A DNA stretch of 64,000 bases, taken from the NCBI GenBank assembly GCA_030248215.1, contig JASANG010001871.1:186001-250000 (forward strand), read 5' to 3'. The notes beneath the pieces were generated by a model. That model saw only the letters and a program-made list of their open reading frames with translations, was not told the origin of the DNA and ran no database searches. Made by a program: the position numbers and the translations under genes. This DNA comes from Enoplolaimus lenunculus (Eukaryota; Nematoda; Enoplea; Enoplida; Thoracostomopsidae). Shown piece by piece: positions 36,841 through 49,034 of the stretch; position 1 is the first letter of the stretch, and each line of letters begins with the position of its first letter.

Positions 36841-37476
36841 AGGGGGGCACAGTCCACCAGTGTCCCTGCCGCGTGGAGACGCCCATGTAATATAAGGGCA
36901 AAAATAAGGAGGTAATTTTCCCCCTGTTTTGAAACTTTTAGCTCAGGAATAAAGGGTGAAAATTTTGATAGATTGGCTATCAAAATTTACGTAAATCAAC
37001 GCTCAAATGCTGTTAGTTCGTTGTTTAACAGTTATTTTGGTGTCGTAGACGAGGCCGTTTTTTCGTGTATCTTCATGAGGGAGCTTGAAAAACTGAAGTG
37101 TGGGTTAGGGCAGCTGCAGGCTGCTCTACTTTCATCTTTGTGCCTACGCCGACATTTTGGACGCATTCAATTTCTCACTGCCTTGGATTTTTATTTCGCT
37201 AGTAGTAAATTGACAACCGAAAACTGCATTCCAATTCCTTGTACGTTTTATAAAATGTTTGAATTTACCACTTGATAAACTTTTGTTTCTTCAATTTCCC
37301 TCTGCTAAAATTTTTCCAAACTCGAGTCGGAAATAGGCGTCGCCAATTTCCACATACGGGGCACACGATAAAGTGGACGACGCATAATCTTACATGTAAC
37401 GTATTTTGCATGCAACACTGCCGTGTCATTTACGACAAACAGAAATATTGTGAATTAAATGCAATGAGCGTTTCTA

Positions 37477-40081
37477 ATGAGAAATTCGAAATTGCTCTGC
37501 ATTTCAACAGTTGCTTTCGCAATCTCGTGTTCGCTGTATTCGTTTACGGTCATCGAAATCAAATCGCTAATTGGAAAGCGAAAAACTAATAACGTCGAAG
37601 TGATAACGATCAAAGATCCTTTGTTGTCTACAGATCGACAACGGCCGATTCAGTTGGAGCTAGAAGTCACGAGCACTGTTCGAACAACGACGGAACTACT
37701 GGAAACCGGTGAGCAAGTAAAGTTAGAAAACATTTTGAAGCCGTATCGACTGATCCTCAACGTAATTTACGGTCCTGAGAAATATATCCTTACAGAAAAA
37801 TCAACATTTTCGTGTTCTTATCTGTTCATTTAGTGTTTATATTTGTAGCTTAACCGAACCACATTACCAGCACTTTATTGCGCAGAATAGGATTCGATAG
37901 TTAAGTACGCATCACACCCCCAATGGTGCTAAGCCTAAGCCCCCTCAATTCTTAGTTACGGTAAAGATTTGAACCAATTTCAGTCCAAATATTTCCCAGG
38001 AGAATGATTTGGATTGAAGATTTGTATTGCGACAACAGCTGTTTTCGATAATCTTAGTAAAATCACATGAGAACTTTTCTCACCCATTTAATTTTAAGAA
38101 ATTGGGACTAAGCCAGCTCGAACTGCAACCAAACTGCATAAACAGCATCTGAGCAGTTCGCACCCACCAAATCGTGCATTGTTATTTGCGAAAAATTCAA
38201 AACTGAAACACGGATATTTCAATGCAAGTTTGGTGAGCTTCGAAAGCTTTAAAGCTGCGATTGGTCGAAACGTTATCGAATCAAATTCGTCAATTCACGC
38301 CGTCGACGCAAAGCGAACAATACGATTGCTCAAATGGTTTGATCGTTGTGGTAACCGAACGCTTTTCGTAACCCAACGAAATGAGACGTGAGTCGTCGCG
38401 GATACACCACATGACACCCGCATCCTGTTCCGGTATTCTCAAATGTATTTCGCACCTATCACCAGTTAATGATAGGTGGTCCTATTAATTGCGAACCAGC
38501 CAATCAAGAACTTCGAAATTTGACACATTACTCGCATTTAATTGCTTCTGCTCCTATACATGTCAACTTAGTTTACGTTAAATTAAACGTTTATTTGTCT
38601 TGTATCAAAAGCTTTAGCGATAATGCAAGGTTATACAAGAATGTACTTTCAAAACAAGTATGCTTTAAAGTTTCCAACTCAACTTTATTTGGGCCTGCAG
38701 TCATTTATGCACTACAATTAGGGATAATTGACATTTATGGTCTCTAATTAGGGTTTAGGGACTCTATCCGCTTACGGACTTTTATTAGGGATACGGAGTC
38801 CTATTGATGGAGACTCAAAATGGGGACCCCCTCTTATTCGGGTCGCTACAGTAGGGGGTTGCAAAATTGCCCGTACAGGGCGGAGTCTTCCTTGGCACCA
38901 TACGTTTAGTTTCCATTCCAAGAAGCTATCTGTTGACATATATTCCGATATTTTTTTGCTATAGCTCGTTTGTTCTAATTTTAGACCTACCGGAAATCCC
39001 AGCTTCCGAATTTTGTTACTTTCTGGCTGTTACGGTAAACAACAAATGGAATACTGCCATTTGACGTTTGAAAGGCTGGAATATTACGCAAAGCATCATG
39101 GCTATGATACCAAGTGTAAGTTATATAGAAGAAATCTAATGCAGCAGACGATATTGATCAACTCACCTAAAGGAATCAAGTCAAAATAAAACGATTTTTA
39201 TGCTATTGTGCCAATTACGGTTTATGCTGATGTTAAAATAGTGTTTTGACAAATGCCAAAAAGCGTTTATACTGTTATTTAATTGCGTTTTCGCTGCTGA
39301 TACGATTCGTTTTAGAGTTTGTCCACTTACAAAAAACGTTTCGAAAAAAATCGCCTAAAATACGAAACACGCTCAGATGAGCGTTCGTATTTGCTTAATA
39401 TTTTTTGCTTGGATTTCAGTTTACTACAAAAAGGCTGTTGCAAGCAAACCGGCTCACGTTCAATCATTACTGCAGTTGAAATCGGTGTCACGGTCGCCTG
39501 TATGGCGAAATTACGATATCTTAGTTTGGTTCGATTCAAATACATTCATTGTCAACGTCAGTGTTAAAATTGAGTATTTTTTCTTAAATTTCACAAACGC
39601 CAATTTTCAAAGCATCACAGCCGACAAACGTCCAGCATTAATTTTAAATCGTGGCACCGCCAAGTTTAGAATTGACGAAAATTTAATTGAACCCGGAATT
39701 ATTATGGTGCAAACAGCTGCTGTAGAATCCAGTGAAATACTTCACAGCGCAGCGCAGATAGCGCACGATCTTCCTGAACAATTAATAAACGCAAACGCAA
39801 TTGCAATTTTGCAATCATTAACATATCGCACAAGTTGTGAACGTGTGATTATTCTACCGAATTGTATCGCACAATGTGATTGGACAACACAATTTATGGC
39901 TTATTATCCTGACTGTTTTGCTATTCATCCACAGAGCATGGATTCGTTTTTGATGACTTCGTTGTTGCATCGACTGAACATTGATGTTCGTAAGAACGAA
40001 ACCAGAATGCAATCACGGCTGGTTAAGTTTGCCAGAAATCAATGCTTTAATGAATTTTTTCAGCCAGACTCTGGACCCTAG
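37477..40081 (+). CDS. Unrecognised type II membrane protein, four exons
   Basis: Predicted exons 37477-37708, 38099-38387, 39420-39556 and 39621-40081 join through GTGAGC, GTGAGT and GTCAGT donors. All phases match (1, 2, 1) and the sum is 372 codons plus stop. The N-terminus (KLLCISTVAFAISCSLYSF) is one hydrophobic segment at residues 5-27 after a short basic tail, so a single-pass type II protein with a luminal domain and several Asn-X-Ser/Thr sites (NASL, NSS, NRT, NET). This is the layout of Golgi glycosyltransferases and sulfotransferases, but I find no sialyl, fucosyl or PAPS-binding motif. Exon 3 is the least certain, with KQTGSRSIITAVEIG. The family remains unknown. Confidence 0.5.
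38570..38853. mobile_element. Mariner-like MITE, copy 6, 5'-truncated
   Basis: Keeps the right two thirds, ending TTCGGGTCGCTACAGTA; the left terminus is missing. It lies in the second intron of the unrecognised type II membrane gene. Confidence 0.75.
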
Positions 40082-40139
40082 TGAATGATATTTTTCTATT
40101 GAGTAGACAAACGGGATCCTGATCATTATCTACAGTCAA

Positions 40140-40527
40140 TACTGTAGTGACCCGAATAAGAGGGGGGACTGATATTTATTTGGCCTCTCCAAAGGGTACC
40201 CCAAACCTGTTATTCGGTTATCCGGTATTGCAACTATCCGTTGAATTAAACGGTTTTTGCCTTGCATCAAAAGCTTGAGCGATAATGCAAGGTTATACTT
40301 AGGAATGTACTTTCAAAATTTAAGTAAGCTTTAAAGTTTCAAACTCAGATTATTTGGTCCTGGAGTCATTTATGCGCTACAATTAGGGATAGTTGATATT
40401 TATGGACTCTAATTAGGGTTAGGGACTCTATCCGCTTACGGACTCTTATTAGGGATACGTACTACTGATTGGGACTCAAAATGGGGACCCCCTCTTATTA
40501 CCCCCTCTTATTCGGGTCAACACAGTA
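40140..40527. mobile_element. Mariner-like MITE, copy 7
   Basis: TACTGTAGTGACCCGAAT at left and TTCGGGTCAACACAGTA at right, with well-preserved interior. It begins 59 bases past the stop of the type II membrane gene. Confidence 0.85.
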
Positions 40528-41392
40528 TTTACGGACATTTAAGAGTTTTTATTTTTCTACAAGAACAATTGATGTATACACTTGTTAACCTGGCTGAGTA
40601 AATTTTTGTAGAAAACAGCAAAATCACCCAAAATTTTTAAGATTGTTAGGGAATTTTGGTATCTTCAATATTTGAAATCGAACGATTGCAACATATTTGC
40701 ATTGAAAAAGACATAAAAAATCAATATCGTTAGGTATATACATCATCCTGGGTTCAACACAAAATTGCACAAATCCTGTTTAATTTCGTTTTATATAACT
40801 AACTGGTATTTTTTGAGGAAGATGGAGGAAGCTGCTTGAAAAAATCACTCGTATGGATTGGGACGGGGCCCGTCCCCGCCCTAACTCTATCACAGTGTGT
40901 TGTACAGACAGGCAATGTCACACACATTAATTAAGCGCATACATAATAAAACCGACGCTTATAAAAATGGACCAGGTGCCGAACAGAACCGTGGACATTA
41001 AACCTTCAATTTGTTCTTTTGTGAAACAATTCTTTGAATTTTAGAACCCTTCTATAGTACTCACTTGCCCGGATATTTGCAGGGACGCGGGAACGATTTT
41101 TCTAGGAATGCCAAATACGGGGACAGCAGCTAGCGCAAAAACGAAAGGGCCATCACAATGTTGGTTTGGGCTCGGTCTGGAAGAAATCCAATCTTTGGAA
41201 TTCGCCAAGAGTAAAAAGACTGGCATATTTAATTAAAAAACCTCGCGAGCGAAGCAGTCGGGAAGCTGGAACGTTGTTCGCATGCAATGTTAATATTTCC
41301 AACACGAAACTTTCGTTTTGGTGGCTTTTTAGTTGATGTAAGCGACACCCTTTTATATTCTTCCAAGGGTCTCCACTAACATCGCCTTCCAC

Positions 41393-41812
41393 CAGGGTGC
41401 AACCGGAGGTCAAAAATACCGCAGCCGGAGGTCAACGAAACTTGCCGGAGGCGAGGCGAAATTCGGTAGTAAAAATGATGTTAATTTTAGCCACGGTCGG
41501 AGGCGCAGAATACCGGAGCCGGAGGTCAACGAAACTTGCCGGAGCCGGTCAGGCGAAATTAGGTATTAATAATGGTTAATTTTAGCCAATATCTGTAACA
41601 TGTTGCTAAGTTGTTTGGCTTTGCGATATTTTCTGGCAAATTTCGATATTCATTCTTTAAAATTGTGACAAAAGAAAAACGAAACGCTCTAGACAGATAA
41701 ATTTTTCTAAATTATTCAAGTGTTTACTACCGAAATTCCCGGAACCTCCGGAAAAACCTACCGAAGTCGGAGCCCGATTTTCTGCCGGAGCCAGTCCTTT
41801 GGTTGTACCCTG
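41393..41812. mobile_element. CCGGAG-family hAT-like MITE, full length
   Basis: CAGGGTGCAACCGGAGGT at left and TTTGGTTGTACCCTG at right, arms of CCGGAG units, same GCGAAATT core as the copy at 14085. Flanks share TTCCAC, a partial match to an 8-bp duplication. Confidence 0.8.
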
Positions 41813-42986
41813 TTCCACACGAAATTCTATAATTTTATACTTAAATGCTATTTTATATCTTTGAATGTACACGCTGAAATTGTCCAACTTGTTAATATAT
41901 AATATATAAACATCTGGGCCAATGTTACTTTTAGGGCCGTAACAGTAGATTAAGCTTATTCCTATACAAGCCAAAGCCTAAGCGTTGCATAAGCGTATAC
42001 CTAAGCCTAAAGCAAAAAATGTAGTCTAGAATGTAAGCCTACTGTTTCACAAACTCTCCAGAAACCGGAACGGTCCCAAAAGTATAACATGGGTCAACAT
42101 GTGGGTGCAACCGGAGGTGAAATATTTGTATGCTCAAATTGATTTGATGTGTCGAAAATTTACTGAATACAAAATAAAACATGTAAAATGTAACACACAA
42201 CTTCATGTGTTGTTTAGACATATTAACATAAAATTGCGACCACATATATAGCAGTGACATCTTAAACCTAATATCAATTTTGATTCGCAATATTTAGTCC
42301 GTCAGTTTGAAAGCGTATGCCTAACTAGTGAGGTGATAAATGCTAAGCTACACAATTCACCCTTTCAACAAGTGTTACGTTTGGTTGTATTTGCGCAGAA
42401 ACGACGCCGGCTTAACCTGCAAACCACCAGTATAACGTAAACCCTCGATTCTAAGCGATTCTGCAAGCTACATATACAAAAATAGGCAAAATACAAACAA
42501 TATAAACTTTACAACATATATAATATATCAATACCGATTTTCATGCTATAACTGTCAAAATATAAAAATGAGAGGTAAATTTTACTATATATTTCAGCAT
42601 TGACGAATCATATAAACAAAATGATGTTTTTTAAATACTTTTCGGTTTCAAAACTGCAACTTGCACGCGTTTTAGACTTTAAAGAGGTTTGCATTTCCGA
42701 CACAATTCCTTAATATACCACCTATAAGTTACTCTACTAGCTGTAGTCTTATCATCGTTTTGGTTTAGTTTTACACCCAATTGTACAGTGGACAAATTCT
42801 AAAATAACCACAAAACGAATCATCATCCGAACACTGAAAACATATATATTATTTTAAATTACTATGAGTCCATTTAGAGTAAATAATTTCTAATATATTA
42901 AAAACAATTTAAAAAATCTTTCCATATGTTAATCGACTCACAACCTTTATTACAAAAAAATCGAAATGTCATTGCAAATAAAACAT

Positions 42987-43693
42987 CAGGGTGTAAACGG
43001 ATAGTAAAAATAACGTAAACAGATAGTAATCGAAATAACGGAAACAGATATTGAAGTATAAAGTTTCGGCCAATGCAAGGAAAAGTGACGTTTCATTTTC
43101 AAAGACAGAAAATCTATAGCAAGGAGTTCAGCCAACTCTAATACTGCTTAAACCGTAGTTTATCGTTACCTATACATATTACCTATGTCAGGTAGCGTAG
43201 GAATGAATGGTTTTGTTAGTTTGTCTGAAAAATTGGAATGTGCCATTCAAATTGGAAAGTTTGAACAGTGGAAAATTCAAACGTAGACATGATTCCTTTG
43301 GTTTGGTAGGGAAAAATCCTTCGCTTCAGATTTTTCCCTGCCAATCAGGAACATTTAGGCGTTTGAATTTTCTACTTTTACCTAAGCGTCATACAGAACT
43401 AGCTGCGTTGTACTCCTGACCATAGATTTTCCACGCTGAAAAAATGGAAATCTCGGTTCAATACATGGGCTATAGTTTCCAAGATGTTTTATATTTCTGC
43501 CAATACAATTGACACGTGAAACTATTCACTGGGCTTTCTAAAATTTTTTAAGAAATAATGGCGGTTGCAGTGAAATTTAGAAAATTTTGAATGAATTTCG
43601 CCACTTTTAATACGTGATTTATACGTAATTTTTAATTTTTATAGCGACAACTGAATCCGACTTTTATCGAAACAGATATCCGGTTGCACCCTG
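42987..43693. mobile_element. CCGGAG-superfamily MITE, 700-base member
   Basis: Begins CAGGGTGTAAACGGATAG and ends ATATCCGGTTGCACCCTG. Left arm has repeated AACGGATAGT/AACAGATAG units; the core is longer than in other members and AT-rich. No coding capacity. Confidence 0.65.
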
Positions 43694-45816
43694 ATATATG
43701 AATCATAGAACTGAATAAGTTAAATACGCTTAGATTTCTATCATATCAAATTGCTTTTTCTCACTGCGACTCAGAAAATTATTTGAAATTTAAATTTACC
43801 CATCAAAATTTCAACAAAAATATTTCTTAGTTTTTCATTTTAATTACTTGAATAATTTTATAGGTAAGACACCTCATAATATATTAAATATAGAGTCAAT
43901 CAAAAAATATAGAAGCGCATTTTAGCGATAAATAAAGCTCGATTGAAAAACTATAAAAACACCGTTATAGTGTTACTATGCAAACACTCACGTTCCTCTG
44001 CAAAATTGTGCCTTTTCATCACTGTTTAGAACTAAAGCCTTATTCTAAATCTAAGCGTCAAAAAATGGAAAGTGTACAAACGCCAAAACTTTCAGCGGAT
44101 AGGTTTGTAGAATTGCATAATCTATGTTGTGAAAGCTGGAATGCCCCACATACCTACTTTGGACAGCGTTCCAACTGTTGTAATGATTGTTTCACATACA
44201 AACAAGAGGCAGCATGTATATGCAAATTCGAACACATTCTTTTAAAAGTTCTGTGAGGAACACAATAGGCTTGCAAATTTACAACCATGCTGACTAGTAT
44301 TTACTATTTCACAACAAATTTGACGTATATGTTCAAGAATTTCCACGAAATATTGAAGAATTGTGTAGTGTTAGCTTTAAAACCAGTGAAATAACCGAAA
44401 CTGGCCAACGCAATAGCCTAAGCATCTATACTTGTACATACCAGCAATCCTTAACATAACAGTTACCAATGCATATTCTATCGAGACATAGAAATTTGTC
44501 GAAACAAACGCAACACAATGTACGAAAATAAATATTTTTACTCTTCTACACTTCCCCCACATTTAATATTAAGGCTTATGCACGGGTAAGCGGTTTTCTA
44601 CACTCGAGCCTTAGCCTAAGCCTAATTGTAAAAAGAGGTGAAGTGCACAAAAGCAAGCGTTTTGATTACAATACTGACTGTTCAAGCGAACCGATGTAGT
44701 TCAACAACAAATATAATAATAACAACAGTTTAAACTGTAAACCAGTTGAAAGCGCCACTCCAAGTTTAACTAAGACCTTACTTCAATTCAACTAAGGGCT
44801 TACTTCAATCAGCAGCTCAGCGATAGGCAAATCGTGGACAATGCTGTAGCAAGCCAGTGTCACTACTATGACAAACCACAATCCACATTGGGAACTGCGG
44901 CCACGTCACTGGCCTAAACTCGATTCAAGCTTGGTACCGTTTTCGTAGACATCAGCAGATGCAAAACAAGATCATTTTTATAGGATAGGTTAGACAAGTA
45001 ACACCTATAGCTTGAAGCATTACATGTATAAATCGAATCGACAGACTAAATTATCTATATATTAACGCTGGAACGCCTCACATACGTATTATGAGCAGCG
45101 TCCCAACATTTTAATTACACGTTACTTATGCAAATTAAGACTGTATGCATTGAGAATACCTATCGTTTCTGATGTGTTTTATATATCTGCAAAGCGCTGC
45201 ATAGGCAACAATTTGGCCGAGGGCCGGAGAAGCCTTATTCAAATTGCACACGTGTGCAACTACGTGTACTAGTTATGATTATAGCGAGACAACGGCCAAA
45301 CGTTATAATTGCAAACGCTCTCGGTCAACACAACGGCAAGTATAGACTATAACTTAGTTAACAACGGGATATCCATTTCAGTCAATTTTACTATACCTCT
45401 GCCCCTCGCGCATTTTAGAACTACAAAACCTATAACCAACCGCAAATGAAAAATATAATAGATAAACATTTATACGTCGACCATTATGCGACAATACATA
45501 CTAAGTTTCCAGCAACAGAGGCAAACAACCTACTAAATGACCATAGCTTGACTGCTATGTATAATGAAACTAGATTTCGAATCAATATAAAAGGTTACTA
45601 AGTGTCAAAACAAAGCAAAGTTTTCAAGGCAAAATTTTCAAATCGCAATTTCAAAGTTCGCTACACTATCCAAACTTTAATTTTTAGATATCACTAGAAT
45701 CCATTGAAACAGGCCCTCATGCGTTAACACCGGTTACTTCAGACCGGATTAAATTTCATCAAAACACCGTACCACCCACCACTGCACTTCAAAAACGGCC
45801 GTCGCCGCGATGAAAC

Positions 45817-45822
45817 TTTATT
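45817..45822 (-). promoter_or_regulatory. Candidate polyadenylation signal of the LDL-receptor-like gene
   Basis: Minus-strand AATAAA about 420 bases past the receptor stop codon. It is the first canonical signal downstream in a stretch without other genes. Confidence 0.4.
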
Positions 45823-46241
45823 AAAATGTTATTAAAACGGAACAAAACAGAGAAGAAATACAATAAAAAGATATACCGTTCATAGCTGACAGACAGGCAC
45901 AGTCTACAAATCCAGCGGCGAATCCAAACATTTTTACCGAAACGTTTCGCGATACATAACAGTGGAAAAAGCCCACAAGCGAAGGTAGAAAGAAAACAAT
46001 CACAGTTATAAAACTTAAACTTAACAACAAACCTACGATTCTGATCCCTGTAGGAGTATGGCCTGGGTGGCCCCGGATGCATCCGCCAGTGGTCTAAACA
46101 GGTAAACAACTATTAATTAACCGTCATCTTATTGGAACGTCGAACGAATATCGAGTATAACTGTAACCAGTTAAGGACTGTCTTCTTCACACCGAAAAAG
46201 GCATCAATGGCACACATGAGCCAAGCCACACGCGGCATTAA

Positions 46242-49034
46242 TCACGTGTCCATCATATCTTCACGTGTTAGCGGCGCAGTATACGAATAACTGACCTGAA
46301 AAAGAAAAAAATTATGTTTTCTATGACAATCACTGCTATGGTTTTGTTGTTTGAAAATTAAGCTTCAACGCAAACATACACAACAATATAAAACCAGTCA
46401 TGCTACGATTATAAACTTAAACGAAATTTTAAACTGTTCAAATGATAATATAAAGAATTAACAGCGGCACCCTTTTACAAATAACTATATGCATAAATCT
46501 TACAACCAGGCGCAAACATAATTCAGGTTCTAGTTGAGAAGTCAGGTAGTTTTCTTTATTCGGTTCCTGGCTACCTGGGCATTCGTAGGGTGGCGGCTTA
46601 GTGGGGGCATCAACCGCCCCGCCCCCGGATTGCAACCGGAGGTCATTTCTGAGCGGGGGGTTGCAGAACTTTCAATAACGCGTCAGCTGCACTAGCCAGT
46701 GTTTAGCCTACAAATGTGGACAGTCAAAAACCATATAAATAATAAACGCAGGTCAAATATATAAGACATATGATCGAGAGAAGAGGGTATGTTTAATTCA
46801 GACTGATGATGTTTATTCCCAAACATGTAAGGAACGTTAAATTTACCGGCGAGAAATCTTCAGTGGGGAGGGTTGAACCGGGGCGGGAGAAATCTTAGGT
46901 GTGGTAATGTGGGCCTCACCCCCAGTAGCGAACCCCCAGGCTACTGCAAGGTTTTTTAACCCACGCCGTAAAACCTATTGAAAATCATAGTTTTAAAGAC
47001 CTGCTACTCAACAAACCTTAAAAAGTTTACCTACTGACTCGGTTCAAAAAGTTTGATTTTTAAACAATTTACCAATGAATATGACAACGAGCATTAGCAC
47101 AAAGAATAATTGACATAAAACTTTTTGGGATGGTTTCGCTTGCAATTTTTCTACGCTTGCGCCATTTAATTTAACCAGGTTAGGGGCACATTTACGTAAA
47201 CATTCAATTAACCAGTCCCCTTAGTAGCTGTTCCTCATTACGCACGCTTGAAATATTTCAGTGATTTAAACGATTGCCAAACCACATCAAATACCAAAAT
47301 ATTATATGCTTCATAGAAAATTTGATAATTTTTTTATTTTTTTTAAAATATTGTTTTTTGTTTATGCACTTACTACAGCATAATACAACAGATACGTGTG
47401 AATCATCGTGCAAACTGACAGAATTAAATATGACTGCAAAGGTTGAAAAATACACACAAACGTGACCGTAACAAAAATTTACATCCAGTAAATAACTTGC
47501 AGTGGAAGACAAAAAAGTTTTCCATTGACAAAGCCGCGCGATGTTTAGTTAAGTTTGCTCTGCGTTAAAAGAATGTCCAAAATGCTCATTCTATGTGTTT
47601 ACAGCTTCAACACTGCGTTCGCCGCGAATAGTTAATTTAACTGAGCTAAATTATGTAAGCAACCGATGAACAGAAAATATCAAACATTTTTATAATTGTG
47701 GGCATTCCACGCCATTGTTTGAAAGCTTGCCTAGGATACAAAATAAACATTCAAATGACTCGATGCGTTTTGAAGAGCTGAACGTGATTCTGGGGTTTCG
47801 GTAATACAGAAACATTCCAAAACAGGAAGTTGTGTTCATTTTTACGTCACAGTATATAATTCAAATAGAAAACTTCGGTTCGACACAACGTTTCATTTTT
47901 CCACAAAACTAATATATTTCTGACTCGCAATAAACGGTTATTATGACAAAACAAAATATATTCTTACAGAAAATTAATTGGTCATGGACGGTACCGGTCC
48001 CGCCCCCGGTACCATGAGCATAGGTCACGGCCCAGCCGCGGGAAAACTCTAATACACACCATGATGTATTAAATTTTGTACAACCGTTCGTACACAGAGT
48101 TTTGCTTGCCCGCAGTGGAAATACTTTGCATACCCTGACTATTAGAAATGGCTATCCCATTGGCTATGGTTGGCACCGGTCCCTGCCCCGGGGGTATAGG
48201 TCACGGCCCCGCGACAACTTTTTTACACACCATGTATTACGTTCTGCACAACCGTTCGCATACTGAGCTTTGCTTACCCGCGGTGGAAATATTTCGTTAC
48301 CCGGATTATACAAATCGCTATCGTCGGCTTCAGACGGTGTTGTGCATTCTTCGGTCGTTTTACGGTACACAGGGTTGTCGAGCGGAAATTGCCGCGATGT
48401 GAAGGACCGACTTTGAATGTGACGGTAAAATAACCAACCAACCTATAAAAGCAGAGAAAACGCAACCGTACAACTATGAATTGTTAGCAGAGGGAGCAGG
48501 AATAGTTTTTGGTTTGGCCGAGTAACATAGAAATCTATCAAGGCTATGGAAACATTTTTGGGCTAGACGAGTGAACTCAGTGGGTCCAGTGCACCTCCCA
48601 AAATTTTAGTCCTAGTTATTTGTTATAATTTTCGATCTATGCTATAGCCTTGCCAATACTTTACCGTTTTTATAGAAAATAAACATTTTTTGCGACCCGT
48701 ATTTATTGAACCTAAATCACTGTGTTTAAAGTACTGGCCTAATCATAGAATGATACGGGTACATACTAACTAAGCAAGTTATCATTTTGAAGACAAATTA
48801 GCTATTGACTTCAGAACTGTGTGTAGTTCTAGTTTGAACATCAAATAAATAGACACGAAAACTGCCAAACAGAGAACCATCATGAATGTTTTCTTACCCC
48901 TGCGACGACAAGGCTCAACAACGCTAGTACTCCGATCACAGTTCCAGCTAAGTGACCCGTCACCAGAGGCATTCGTGTCTCTCGATTTGACGAGGACGAA
49001 GACATTAATCCGGGAGGACCGCCAACGTTAATGC
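46242..49034 (-). CDS. Receptor stem, membrane segment and cytoplasmic tail exons
   Basis: Exon 48898-49034: short Ser-rich stem ([11 protein letters not shown]), then [16 protein letters not shown]. Exon 48278-48442: [14 protein letters not shown], then [14 protein letters not shown], the FxNPxY-type clathrin adaptor signal (human FDNPVYQKTTED). Exon 46242-46295: [17 protein letters not shown] and stop, similar to the DGYSYPS...EDD end of LDLR. Phases are all 0. Confidence 0.92.

Larger units (their letters stand above)
40528..45816. other. Gene-free repeat-rich interval
   Basis: No supported gene between the type II membrane gene and the receptor's 3' end. It contains two hAT-like MITEs, CTAAGC arrays and AT-rich sequence. 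A minus-strand frame near 41050-41230 ends at a good GTGAGT donor (peptide AAVPVFGIPRKIVPASLQ), but no partner exon was found. Confidence 0.4.

Noticed and set aside
39420-39470. Spacing C-x5-R-S (KQTGSRS) in the type II membrane gene, recalling a tyrosine-phosphatase loop
   Set aside because: The glycine is one place off the HCxxGxxRS pattern, there is no preceding His, and no other phosphatase motif occurs; probably chance.
43978-44256. 92-codon plus-strand Cys-rich frame
   Set aside because: No conserved Cys spacing, no splice sites, no family match; kept as non-coding.
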